Positions 1 through 7,996 of a stretch of DNA of 64,000 nucleotides are shown here, one piece after another. The stretch is taken from positions 1-64,000 of the forward strand of contig JABJOY010000034.1 in NCBI GenBank assembly GCA_018664075.1, in the 5' to 3' direction. Made by a program: the position numbers and the translations under genes. Numbering within the stretch: position 1 is the stretch's first letter; every line of letters starts with the position of its first letter. The notes below the pieces were generated by a model. It saw nothing but the letters and a program-made list of their open reading frames with translations. It was not told the origin of the DNA and did not search any database. Source of the stretch: Porticoccaceae bacterium. GTDB lineage: Bacteria > Pseudomonadota > Gammaproteobacteria > Pseudomonadales > Porticoccaceae.

Positions 1-866
1 CGGTGCTAAACAAAGCCGGTATTGAGATGGTGCACGAACTGCCAGGGGTAGGTGAGAATCTGCAGGATCATCTAGAATTTAATTTTCAATATAACTGCAA
101 ACAGCCGATCAGCTTAAATGGCAGTCTGGGCCTGTTTAGCAAAGCATTGATTGGTCTGCGCTGGCTATTATTTAAAACCGGGTTGGGGCGCAGCAATCAT
201 TTTGAATCCTGTGCTTTTATTCGTTCCAGAGCCGGGGTCAAGTGGCCGGATATCCAGTATCATTTTTTGCCCGGGGCCGTGACCTATGATGGCTCTGTGG
301 CTTTTAAAGGTCATGGCTTTCAGGTCCATGTTGGCCACAATAAACCCACCAGCCGCGGCCATGTGCATGCGCTGTCCGGGGATATTAAACAGCATCCGGA
401 GATACTGTTTAACTATCTGCAAACTGAGCATGACAGACAGGGTTTCCGCGACTGTGTGCATCTGACCAGAGAGATTATGCGTCAACCTGCTATGGATGAA
501 TTTCGTGGCGACGTCATTCAACCTAGCCCGCAAGTGCAGACTGATAAGGAGATTGATGCCTTTGTTCGCGAGTCCGTGGACAGTGCCTACCACCCCGCGG
601 GCACCTGCAAAATAGGTACGGACAACATGGCAGTGGTGGATAAGGATCTGCGTGTCCATGGTATTGCCAATCTGCGGGTGATTGATTCATCGGTATTTCC
701 AACCGTGCCCAATGGCAATCTTAATGCGCCAACCATGATGCTGGCGGAACGGGGGTCGGATCTGATTAAAGGTTGTGATATCAAGCCGTCTTCTCCAGCT
801 GACAACTATATTGATAAACAATGGCAAGAGCGGCAAAAAGAGGGCGTGCCATTAAGACCTGCTTAG
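1..866 (+). CDS. GMC-family FAD oxidoreductase (choline dehydrogenase-like), C-terminal part, cut by the window edge
   Basis: The reading frame is open from the left edge, so the N-terminal FAD-binding Rossmann domain lies outside the window. What remains is about 288 residues of a glucose-methanol-choline oxidoreductase. Visible are the [10 protein letters not shown] segment near the cut, the HPAGTCKIG motif carrying the catalytic histidine, and the C-terminal block [21 protein letters not shown] that closes the FAD site. Family members oxidise an alcohol to an aldehyde and pass electrons to FAD. The substrate (choline, a polyethylene glycol, an aliphatic or terpenoid alcohol) cannot be read from this half. 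An SDR-fold gene follows 52 bases downstream on the same strand and could be co-transcribed. The family call is firm; the substrate is open. Confidence 0.9.
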   Translation, partial: VLNKAGIEMVHELPGVGENLQDHLEFNFQYNCKQPISLNGSLGLFSKALIGLRWLLFKTGLGRSNHFESCAFIRSRAGVKWPDIQYHFLPGAVTYDGSVAFKGHGFQVHVGHNKPTSRGHVHALSGDIKQHPEILFNYLQTEHDRQGFRDCVHLTREIMRQPAMDEFRGDVIQPSPQVQTDKEIDAFVRESVDSAYHPAGTCKIGTDNMAVVDKDLRVHGIANLRVIDSSVFPTVPNGNLNAPTMMLAERGSDLIKGCDIKPSSPADNYIDKQWQERQKEGVPLRPA

Positions 867-918
867 AATCAATAGCAATAACATTACCTAATACAGAGCA
901 ATTGCAAAGGGGCAGCAT

Positions 919-1683
919 ATGAAACCAGTCTGTTTAATTATAGGAGCCGGAGCAGGTATCGGCGGCAATGTGGGCAAGCGTTTTGCCGCAGAGGGTTTTC
1001 ACTCTGTTCTATGCCGCCGCCGTGATCAGCAGGGTCTTGATCAGCTGGTCGAAGATATCAGGGCAGATGGCAATGATGCCTCAGGATTTTTGCTCAATGT
1101 GGTAGAACCTGATGCCATTGAAAATATGGTGGCTTTGGTAGAAAAGGATATTGGCCCCATTGAGGTGGTGGTCTATAACCTTGGCGCCCAGATCGGTGAT
1201 CGGGCATTGGCAGACACATCTTACAAAGCCTTTGAGATGGGCTGGCGCATCGGGACTCTGGGTTTATTCCGCGTTGCTTCATGTCTGTGTCCATTAATGG
1301 AAAAGCGCGGCACTGGCACAATATTGGTGACATCTGCCACTGCTGCGATGCGGGGCAATGGTGGCCAGCACTCCCATGCTGCGGCGATGGGCGGACGGCG
1401 TATGCTGTGTCAGTCCCTCAATGCCGAGTTTGGCCCCAAGGGCATTCATGTGGCTCATATTCTGATTGATGGTGCTGTCGATGCCCCCGATACCCTGGGC
1501 AAGATGCTTGGCGCGGAACAGTTTCAGGCCCTGCGTGAAAGCCGTGGTATGGAACATGACGGCCTGATGTTACCGGCCAGAATTGCCGATACCTATTTGC
1601 ATCTGGCCCAGCAGCATAGATCCACCTGGACCCATGAGATGGATCTGCGCTCGTTTGCTGATCTGCCTTGGTGGAACCACTAG
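919..1683 (+). CDS. SDR-fold protein lacking the canonical Tyr-x-x-x-Lys pair
   Basis: This 254-residue protein has the length and fold signature of a classical short-chain dehydrogenase: an N-terminal IGAGAGIGGNVG nucleotide loop, the NLGAQ strand where NNAG normally lies, and a VTSA strand holding the usual catalytic serine. Where the family has YxxxK, aligned through the following SLxAEFGPKGI helix, the sequence reads H-AAA-M, so both tyrosine and lysine are replaced. It may be a non-canonical reductase or a non-catalytic nucleotide-binding protein. A good ribosome site (AAAGGGG, about 10 bases upstream) supports the ATG at 919. It follows the GMC oxidoreductase on the same strand and may act on or sense the same compound, which is inference. 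Confidence 0.82.
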   Translation: MKPVCLIIGAGAGIGGNVGKRFAAEGFHSVLCRRRDQQGLDQLVEDIRADGNDASGFLLNVVEPDAIENMVALVEKDIGPIEVVVYNLGAQIGDRALADTSYKAFEMGWRIGTLGLFRVASCLCPLMEKRGTGTILVTSATAAMRGNGGQHSHAAAMGGRRMLCQSLNAEFGPKGIHVAHILIDGAVDAPDTLGKMLGAEQFQALRESRGMEHDGLMLPARIADTYLHLAQQHRSTWTHEMDLRSFADLPWWNH

Positions 1684-1685
1684 TC

Positions 1686-1991
1686 TTAATACAGGCGATT
1701 ATCTCCCAGTGGCACCTCTAAGGTATTGGGGTCGGTCTTGTCGGGGCCGCCAATCATTTCATCGTAGGAGCTGCTGTGCCTGAGTACCGTCTCTGTGGCT
1801 GATACTTCGCACAGTAGCTTTTGCAGTTCGATCAGGTTGTGGGATTTAAGGAAGGCACCTTTGCTGTCGGTGATGTAATGTTCTTCGCCATCAATAATTG
1901 CCGACACCATGTAGAGGCTTAAATCAATCGAATGAAAGATCAGCTTGTCGATAACGAAGTACTTTTTGAGCTTAGTAATGGACATGGACAT
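1686..1991 (-). CDS. Small DUF6482-like protein of unknown function
   Basis: A 101-residue acidic protein on the minus strand, converging on the SDR-fold gene with only two bases between the stop codons. The order of features, a short beta segment with DGEEHYITDSKGAFL, then NLIELQKLL, then the motif SSYDEMIGG near the C-terminus, resembles the DUF6482 family known from Pseudomonas and relatives. That match is from memory. No signal peptide or membrane segment is seen, so it is probably cytosolic. A short inverted repeat (TAAGTT-tt-AACTTA, about 2018-2031) lies just upstream and may be part of its control region. The function is unknown. Confidence 0.65.
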   Translation of the reverse strand: MSMSITKLKKYFVIDKLIFHSIDLSLYMVSAIIDGEEHYITDSKGAFLKSHNLIELQKLLCEVSATETVLRHSSSYDEMIGGPDKTDPNTLEVPLGDNRLY

Positions 1992-2128
1992 CTGGGGTAC
2001 CTATTGGCGGCCATACCTAAGTTTTAACTTAAGTTTGTAACTGGAGTTTACGCCTAGGCCTGCAATTCAGATGATTTTTCCTGATGCAAACTTTGCAGCC
2101 GGCTTTAGCTATACCACTGGCAGGCATG

Positions 2129-2134
2129 TATAAT
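2129..2134 (+). promoter_or_regulatory. Perfect -10 hexamer TATAAT for the secreted-protein gene
   Basis: TATAAT is present with a weak TTAGCT/TTTAGC-like -35 region 18-19 bases upstream. Transcription from it would begin near 2141, which lies after an in-frame upstream start at 2136. This supports translation from the ATG at 2175. Confidence 0.5.
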
Positions 2135-2174
2135 AATGGACGACAAAAGTACTATACGTCTACAGGGGGCGACT

Positions 2175-2612
2175 ATGAATACTTTTAAAGGATTAAAGCT
2201 ATTATTGCTGGGCTGCATAATTACACTAACATCAATTGCTGGCGCATTTGCTGAGGACGGTGCCGAAAGCAAAGCAACCACAATTTCATTTATCCGTCCT
2301 ACAGATGTGATGACTATTGGTCAAAAAGTAAAGTTATCGGTTGATGGCAAAGAGATTGCCAAGCTGGGCCATAATAAAGTGGCAGTTTATGAAACTGACA
2401 AAGGCAAGCATAAGTTTGAGACTAAAGTGGGCCTGAGTTTAGCCGTTCCCGTTACTGGTTTTGGTGGTGCCAAGAAATTCAAGTCTAAAGTTAATCTGGA
2501 TAAGGGTCAGCACTTCTTTAAGATTGAATTTAAGGCTGCAATGATGGGCGGAAAGCACCTTATTATTGAAATTGATGAGGCCGAATATAACGAGTTATTC
2601 TCTAAGATTTAA
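2175..2612 (+). CDS. Exported DUF2846-like protein of unknown function
   Basis: The product is 145 residues with a clear Sec signal peptide: a lysine-containing start, a hydrophobic run (LLLLGCIITLTSIAGAFA) and likely cleavage after AFA. The mature part begins with a TISFIRP strand, followed by a VDGKEIAKL segment and a KGKHKFETK stretch. This pattern resembles the DUF2846 beta-rich lipoprotein and periplasmic family (weak, from memory). The reading frame is open further upstream, but the AGGGGG ribosome site just before 2175 and the TATAAT at 2129 favour this start. A hairpin terminator follows the gene. The role is unknown, and it is probably periplasmic. Confidence 0.72.
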   Translation: MNTFKGLKLLLLGCIITLTSIAGAFAEDGAESKATTISFIRPTDVMTIGQKVKLSVDGKEIAKLGHNKVAVYETDKGKHKFETKVGLSLAVPVTGFGGAKKFKSKVNLDKGQHFFKIEFKAAMMGGKHLIIEIDEAEYNELFSKI

Positions 2613-2624
2613 TCAATAGTAACG

Positions 2625-2650
2625 AAGCCTCCGGAAAGCGGGGGCTTTTA
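2625..2650 (+). terminator. Hairpin terminator after the exported protein gene
   Basis: An eight-base stem AAGCCTCC / GGGGGCTT (one G-U pair) with a seven-base loop is followed by a short T run. It lies 13 bases after the stop at 2612 and separates this gene from the DUF5916 gene. Confidence 0.7.
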
Positions 2651-2721
2651 CAGTCTAAAACTTTAAAAATACAATCCAACAAACTAACCCAATAAAAAAA
2701 CCAATACTCAAAGTCAAAATT

Positions 2722-5001
2722 ATGCCAATCCAACTGTTTAAATGCCTGCTGGTATGGGTCACCCTCTGCATCCTTATCTCGTCCCAGACCTTTGCGGCGA
2801 TAAAAATTGATGGTGTTCTGGATGAGCATGAATGGGCTGAGGCAACGGTATATGGTGATTTTGTAACGGTAGAGCCACTTACTGGTGACCCGGCAAAATA
2901 TGCCACTGAAGTGCGCATGATCACCAATAAAGATGGTATCTTTGTGGGCTTTAAGAACTATCAGCCCGCATCGGTAAAGCGGGTCAATCGTCAGTTTCCG
3001 CGGGATGCTCAGATTGAGGCTGATCGCAATGTGGTGAGTATTGATTTTGATGGCACTGCACTGGCTGGTTATGACTTTACTGTGGGCTCGGTGAATTCCC
3101 AGCAGGATGGCATAGTGACACCCGGCGACTATTCGGGAGACTGGGACGGTACCTGGTATTCTCAGACCTCTGCTGAGGGTGATTACTGGTACAGCGAAAT
3201 CCAGATTCCCTGGACGGTGGCGCCAATGAATAATACCGGCGAAGGGCGCAAGGAAATTGCGGTCTGGTTTGCCCGGGTGGTGTTCAATGAGTCTCTGCGT
3301 TTTGCCTACCCCAATGCCTATTACAGCCGCAGTACCTTTATGGAGGACTGGCACAGACTCGAGGTAGATCAGGTCAGTGCATCGACGCTAGATTGGTTCC
3401 CCTTTGTCAGTTACAGCAATGATCTGCAAAACACCCCAGCCACAGATACAGAGGAGTTTAATGTTGGGCTGGATTTTGTCTGGCGGCCCAACAGCAGCAC
3501 CCAGTTAACCGGTGCGCTAAAACCGGATTTTGGTCAGGTGGAGAGTGACGATCTGGTGGTTAATTTTTCCGCCTTTGAAACCTATGTCAGTGAGAAGCGG
3601 CCTTTCTTCACGGAAAATCAGTCGCTGTTTGATGCCGCTGTGCCCAACGATGACCGCATGCTCTATACCAGACGTATCGGTTCCGGCCCATCGGGCAGCA
3701 ATGGTGGGCTGGTGGATATTGATATTGCGGCAAAGGTGACCCATTTCGGTGAGAATACTGATCTGGGTTTGTTTGTGGTCAGGGAAGATAGCGCTAACCA
3801 GAGCTATGGCGGCGATTTTTTATCCAGCCGCATTCAGCATAAAACCGGCGGCCTGACTCTGGGTCATCGACTAACCTATGTTGAGCGGGATCTATTGCAG
3901 CGAGATGCCACTGTGCAGCAGCTGGATATGATCTGGCAGAAAAATCATCAGGTGCAGGTGCGTGCGCAACTGCTGCACAGTGATATCCAGCAGCAGGGCA
4001 ATAACTACAATGACCAGCAGATTATTAATAGTCAGGATATTGCCGGCTGGGCGAGCTGGTCCTATGCCCCCAGTGATAACTGGTCCCAGAGACTCCATGC
4101 CTACTATTATGGCGACCAGTTCGATATGAATGATATGGGCTATATGAAGCGCAATGGCTACAGCGAGTTGTTTGGCCGCACACGCTATGATCGTCTGCAA
4201 TATGGCGATGATTCAAATTTGCTGTCCGGTTTTACTATTTTTGAATATGGCTACACTGAAAATACCGATGGCAAAAAATTGGCTCTCTGGGCAGAGTGGC
4301 AACAGACTTGGATCTATAAATCCACCCGCAGTCTTTATTTGGAGGCAGGGGCCTCTGGGGATAGTTGGGATGATCGTATTACGCGGGGCAATGGACTCTA
4401 TGCAGAGGATGCAGGCTATTGGCTGAAGGCCAAGTATGAAAGTCCCAGGGGTGATAGCTTTGGCTACAATAGTAGTATTGAAGTCGACCATGGGGGCGCG
4501 GATAAACGCACAGTAACGGTTGATTTTAACCCCCAGTACTATATATCTGACCGGGTGACATTGGGTGGACAGCTGAGCTATGCCAATATTCAGACTTGGT
4601 TGATTTGGGACTTTGACCAGCAGCAGCTGGCCCGTTATCACACCGAGCGCTACGGTGCCGATCTGCGCTTTGACTGGTATCCATCGAGCCGTCAGGAAGT
4701 GCGTCTTAAGTTTCAGTGGGTGGGTATAGATGCCCAGATGATTTCCGGATATGAGTTGGATAACAATGGTGGCCTGGTCGCTTCCAGTCAGGCTTCATCT
4801 GATTTTAGCCTCAGCGATACCGCATTGCAGATTCGCTATCGCTATCAGCTAGCGCCATTGTCTGATGTGTTTTTAGTCTACAGCCGCGGTGGAAACTTTG
4901 GCAGTGATGATGGTGATGAGGGGCCAGAGTCTCTGCTGCAGGATGGCTGGAGTCAGGTGCAGGTTGAGTCTGTAATTGCCAAGATTCGCTATCGGTTTTA
5001 G
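2722..5001 (+). CDS. Outer-membrane DUF5916 protein with N-terminal CBM9-like domain
   Basis: The protein is 759 residues. A signal peptide (residues 1-22, ending TFAA) is followed by a CBM9-like carbohydrate-binding fold starting IDGVLDEHEW, with alternating strands to about residue 200. From there to the C-terminus it is rich in short amphipathic, aromatic strands and ends in IRYRF, typical of a beta-barrel with a terminal phenylalanine for BAM recognition. This matches the DUF5916 architecture, common near peptidases and glycan- or terpenoid-use genes; its molecular role is not established. It is transcribed alone, between two hairpin terminators. It may bind or import a substrate at the outer membrane, which is inference. 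The size is normal for the family and no frameshift is seen. Confidence 0.85.
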   Translation: MPIQLFKCLLVWVTLCILISSQTFAAIKIDGVLDEHEWAEATVYGDFVTVEPLTGDPAKYATEVRMITNKDGIFVGFKNYQPASVKRVNRQFPRDAQIEADRNVVSIDFDGTALAGYDFTVGSVNSQQDGIVTPGDYSGDWDGTWYSQTSAEGDYWYSEIQIPWTVAPMNNTGEGRKEIAVWFARVVFNESLRFAYPNAYYSRSTFMEDWHRLEVDQVSASTLDWFPFVSYSNDLQNTPATDTEEFNVGLDFVWRPNSSTQLTGALKPDFGQVESDDLVVNFSAFETYVSEKRPFFTENQSLFDAAVPNDDRMLYTRRIGSGPSGSNGGLVDIDIAAKVTHFGENTDLGLFVVREDSANQSYGGDFLSSRIQHKTGGLTLGHRLTYVERDLLQRDATVQQLDMIWQKNHQVQVRAQLLHSDIQQQGNNYNDQQIINSQDIAGWASWSYAPSDNWSQRLHAYYYGDQFDMNDMGYMKRNGYSELFGRTRYDRLQYGDDSNLLSGFTIFEYGYTENTDGKKLALWAEWQQTWIYKSTRSLYLEAGASGDSWDDRITRGNGLYAEDAGYWLKAKYESPRGDSFGYNSSIEVDHGGADKRTVTVDFNPQYYISDRVTLGGQLSYANIQTWLIWDFDQQQLARYHTERYGADLRFDWYPSSRQEVRLKFQWVGIDAQMISGYELDNNGGLVASSQASSDFSLSDTALQIRYRYQLAPLSDVFLVYSRGGNFGSDDGDEGPESLLQDGWSQVQVESVIAKIRYRF

Positions 5002-5022
5002 GTCAATCTGGTATTCCTCCAG

Positions 5023-5059
5023 AAAATAAAAAGCCCTCATGAAGAGGGCTTTTTATTTT
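5023..5059. terminator. Bidirectional rho-independent terminator between convergent genes
   Basis: The 16-base arms AAAATAAAAAGCCCTC and GAGGGCTTTTTATTTT are perfectly complementary around a five-base loop, with A and T tracts on the two sides. The structure can stop transcription of the DUF5916 gene (plus strand) and of the MAPEG gene (minus strand). Confidence 0.93.
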
Positions 5060-5083
5060 GTCCAGATACTTCTTGTGGCCTGC

Positions 5084-5449
5084 TTATACCAGCTGCATAG
5101 CCATATAGATCAGGCAGGCAGTTGAGGCTACCCAGACCACCGAGCGCACGACATTGGTGCCAGCCATATACAGAGGCACATAGATTACCCGTAGGACCAG
5201 CCAGTAGGTTGCGGTGGCACTGATATCAACCTCAATCTGCATCGACAGCAGACAAAGAGCCAGAAACGGCACCAGGCCAACTTGCAGATTGGCCCCGGCG
5301 CGGTCAACCCGCTGCTGCAAAATGCTGGTGTCAATTGGCTCATCGCGGCTCGACAGCAGCCAGGCCATGTTCTTCAGGTTGATGGACATGGGCAGAAGCC
5401 ACAGCTGCACCATTGCAAGAGCGAGACTGTAAATAATGATATCGACCAT
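5084..5449 (-). CDS. MAPEG-family integral membrane protein
   Basis: This 121-residue protein has four predicted membrane helices and the MAPEG family pattern: a first helix followed by a polar QQRVDRAGANLQ loop, then the conserved RVIYVPLYMAG segment before the last two helices. Eukaryotic MAPEG members are glutathione-dependent transferases or peroxidases in membranes; bacterial members of this short type are largely uncharacterised. A good ribosome site (AAGGA, about 9 bases upstream) supports the start. It shares the terminator at 5023-5059 with the convergent DUF5916 gene and lies 18 bases after the lipoprotein gene on the same strand, so the two may be co-transcribed. The family call is firm; the activity is unknown. 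Confidence 0.88.
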   Translation of the reverse strand: MVDIIIYSLALAMVQLWLLPMSINLKNMAWLLSSRDEPIDTSILQQRVDRAGANLQVGLVPFLALCLLSMQIEVDISATATYWLVLRVIYVPLYMAGTNVVRSVVWVASTACLIYMAMQLV

Positions 5450-5467
5450 TGGGTGTTTTCCTTTTTG

Positions 5468-6832
5468 TTATGGGGTGATGGATTGGGTGACTTGATAAAG
5501 AAATTTTGAATACCTAAATCGCTCTGTGTTAATGCCCATGTAAGCCGGCAATGTTGCAATAAAATCTGATCCTTCCAGGGTATTTAAAAGCTTCCATTTT
5601 CGTTCTTCGGTACCATAAAAGGCAGGCTCATAGATGCTGTTGCGCAGAACCAGCAAATTATTAACAAAATCGACCATAATATACTGACCGTCGAAACCTA
5701 CTGTTGTGATAATGGCGTTAGCTGGTGGATATACGCTGCCATCGTCCTGTTGTACAGGCGGCACGGTCCAGAACTGCAGACCATAACTGCGAGTTCCGCC
5801 AAATGTGTCAGTGTTAAGTGCATCCACCGCGACATTTTTTATGCTTTCTATATAGCTTGCTGGTACGACCTGCTCTCCATCCCAGGCCCCATTATTGAGT
5901 AGTAGTTGACCAAATTTCGCAAAGTCTCTAATGGTGGCGTCAATGCAGCAAAAAGAGAGATAGTTACCGTCCACCTGACCGGTGGGATCATTATCCTGCC
6001 ACCATTCGGCATCCATTCCAATTTTGGAAAACAGATTAACATCAGCATAGGTTTCAAGATCTTGCCCAGTAGCTTGATATAGGATCTCGCCCAGCAGCAT
6101 ACTGTCGCAATTGGAGTAGGACCAGGTTCCCGATTGACCAACCCCACCTTCTGATAACGTTCGGTTTATACAGTCATCAAGTTGGTTGTCGAAGTACATT
6201 ATATCGCTGTCATCAAGACCATTGGTGCATGTCGCGAGCGTTGTCTCACCCTGATTTAGACAGATCATTTCCAAGCCAGATCTCATGTCGAGTAGATTGC
6301 GCAAGGTAATTTGAGCGCGATCATCGTCGGCCCACTCATCTATAAAATCGGAGGCACTCTGGTCCAGAGATTCAATAAAGTCCTGCCCGATAGCTATTCC
6401 GATCAAAACGCTGGCAAATGATTTTGCCGTCGACCAAGAGGTAACCAGACTATCTTTGTCTCTGTTACCAAAACGAGTTTGTGCGCTCGGGCCCTCAGGG
6501 TCGAGTAACCCTTCGTTTATTAAGGTCGACTCCTCGTTAGTCGCAATACCTCTGTAGCGCTCATAGACCAGCTTGTTATCTTTGATTACCACAGCGGCCT
6601 GAGTGTAGGTTCCATCGGCAAAGGCTGTGTCGAAAGCTTCTGAGAGCAGGGTTGAATTCATGCCAACAGACTCAGGGCTGGCTTCCTCCCAGATAGAATT
6701 ATCAACAATATCGTCCTGTACTGGATCGCCCTGTACTGGATCGCCCTGAGTTTGATTGTTTGAGGAGTTGCCACCGCCTCCGCAGGCCGTTAGCAGTAAA
6801 GAAGTAATGACCAGAATAAGAGGCAATTTCAT
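5468..6832 (-). CDS. Lipoprotein serine hydrolase, class C beta-lactamase / esterase fold
   Basis: Taking the ATG at 6832, the product (454 residues) starts with a lipoprotein signal ending in the lipobox LTAC (Cys17), then a Gly/Ser linker and a GDPVQ-type repeat. The catalytic SxxK motif is STAK (Ser134-Lys137) and the second motif is the YSN triplet in the middle of the domain. The family (Pfam Beta-lactamase) contains class C beta-lactamases, D-Ala peptidases and esterases such as EstB. The sequence alone does not pick between them, and an envelope esterase or peptidase is most likely. The reading frame extends 11 codons upstream, but these would disrupt the lipoprotein signal. It is divergent from the guanidinobutyrase gene. 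Confidence 0.86.
   Translation of the reverse strand: MKLPLILVITSLLLTACGGGGNSSNNQTQGDPVQGDPVQDDIVDNSIWEEASPESVGMNSTLLSEAFDTAFADGTYTQAAVVIKDNKLVYERYRGIATNEESTLINEGLLDPEGPSAQTRFGNRDKDSLVTSWSTAKSFASVLIGIAIGQDFIESLDQSASDFIDEWADDDRAQITLRNLLDMRSGLEMICLNQGETTLATCTNGLDDSDIMYFDNQLDDCINRTLSEGGVGQSGTWSYSNCDSMLLGEILYQATGQDLETYADVNLFSKIGMDAEWWQDNDPTGQVDGNYLSFCCIDATIRDFAKFGQLLLNNGAWDGEQVVPASYIESIKNVAVDALNTDTFGGTRSYGLQFWTVPPVQQDDGSVYPPANAIITTVGFDGQYIMVDFVNNLLVLRNSIYEPAFYGTEERKWKLLNTLEGSDFIATLPAYMGINTERFRYSKFLYQVTQSITP
6716..6745. repeat. 15-base direct repeat, two copies
   Basis: The 15-base unit CTGTACTGGATCGCC occurs twice without a gap and begins a third time. On the minus strand it encodes repeated GDPVQ in the linker after the lipidated cysteine. 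It is probably a slippage-prone length-variable linker. Confidence 0.8.
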
Positions 6833-6941
6833 AGATCTACCGACTATTTTTATTATTGTGCCCACAAACCTATCATTAAACTATCTCATTTGGCTAGTCA
6901 GGGTCTGTTTTTTTAACCTGTAGCAATTAGCAACCCAGCTG

Positions 6942-6962
6942 CGCCAAGATACCCTTTTGGCG
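6942..6962. promoter_or_regulatory. Inverted repeat in the divergent lipoprotein / gbuA promoter region
   Basis: Arms CGCCAA and TTGGCG are separated by nine bases, and a second small inverted repeat (CCAGT-gatag-ACTGG) lies close downstream near 6980. The position between divergent genes suits a regulator site for guanidinobutyrate use. The repeat overlaps the more upstream possible gbuA starts, which favours the start at 7026. Confidence 0.35.
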
Positions 6963-7025
6963 TATGATCCCATGAATCCGACCAGTGATAGACTGGAAAA
7001 AACGACAGCAGATCAGAGATGTTTT

Positions 7026-7994
7026 ATGGCAGATGCAACCAACAACCATTTTAACCAGCCCCTTGGCGGCAATGAGATGCCAAGATTTGCGGGTCAGGCG
7101 AGCTTCTTTAGATTGCCGGTACAGCAAGGTGCGGCGGGCCTTGATGTGGCGCTGCTGGGTATGCCCGTGGATATAGGCACGAGCAATCGCAGTGGCAGCA
7201 GATTTGGTCCCCGAGAGATCAGAACAGAGTCTGTATTGGTGCGTCCCTATGGCATGGCCACCCAGGCTGCGCCCTTTGACTCCTTTCAGGTGGCTGATAT
7301 TGGTGATGTGGCAGTCAACCCATACAATCTGTTAAAAACCGTGGATGCTATTGAGGCGGCGGTGGATGGGGTGTTAGCCGCTGGGGCCAAACCTGTATCT
7401 GTGGGTGGTGACCATACTTGCACCTTGCCGGTGCTGCGATCCATTGCCAAAGTTTATGGTCCGGTGGCACTGATTCATATTGATGCCCATGCCGATATTA
7501 ATGATGAAATGTTTGGGGAAAAGATTGCCCATGGCACAGTGTTTCGCCGCGCGATAGAGGAAGGCTTGATTGAAACTGCCAAAATGTTTCAGATTGGCCT
7601 CAGGGCTACCGGCTATGCGGCAGATGATTTTGACTGGTCGAGGGAGCAGGGCGCTACAGTGATTACCGCGGAAGAATGCTGGTATAAATCTCTGGCGCCA
7701 TTAATGGATCAGATCCGCGATACCATAGGCCCGGACACACCCGCTTATTTAACCTTTGATATTGATGGCCTGGACCCCTCCGTAGCACCCGGAACTGGCA
7801 CCCCGGAGCCAGGTGGGTTATCGGCCTCACAGGGACTGGAGATTATCCGCGGTTGCTACGGCCTCAATCTAGTGGGCTGTGATTTGATGGAAGTGTCGCC
7901 GCCCTACGACACCACAGGTAATACCTCATTGCTGGCCGCTAACCTGCTATTTGAAATGCTCTGCAGTTTGCCCGGCTGTATCCGCCGCCGCTAG
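7026..7994 (+). CDS. gbuA: Guanidinobutyrase (ureohydrolase family)
   Basis: Hydrolyses 4-guanidinobutyrate to 4-aminobutyrate and urea in the arginine or agmatine breakdown route; cytosolic, with two manganese ions. The metal ligands of the arginase fold are all present: GGDH (His130), DAHAD (Asp153, His155, Asp157) and DIDGLD (Asp245, Asp247). The N-terminus beginning NHFNQPLGGNEMPRF closely matches the start of Pseudomonas GbuA as remembered, so I chose the ATG at 7026 over in-frame TTG 6957 and ATG 6972. The whole protein (322 residues) follows GbuA better than agmatinase SpeB. No transaminase or guanidinobutyraldehyde dehydrogenase lies beside it. It converges with an amidohydrolase gene two bases away. 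A related guanidine-type ureohydrolase remains possible. Confidence 0.82.
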   Translation: MADATNNHFNQPLGGNEMPRFAGQASFFRLPVQQGAAGLDVALLGMPVDIGTSNRSGSRFGPREIRTESVLVRPYGMATQAAPFDSFQVADIGDVAVNPYNLLKTVDAIEAAVDGVLAAGAKPVSVGGDHTCTLPVLRSIAKVYGPVALIHIDAHADINDEMFGEKIAHGTVFRRAIEEGLIETAKMFQIGLRATGYAADDFDWSREQGATVITAEECWYKSLAPLMDQIRDTIGPDTPAYLTFDIDGLDPSVAPGTGTPEPGGLSASQGLEIIRGCYGLNLVGCDLMEVSPPYDTTGNTSLLAANLLFEMLCSLPGCIRRR

Positions 7995-7996
7995 GG

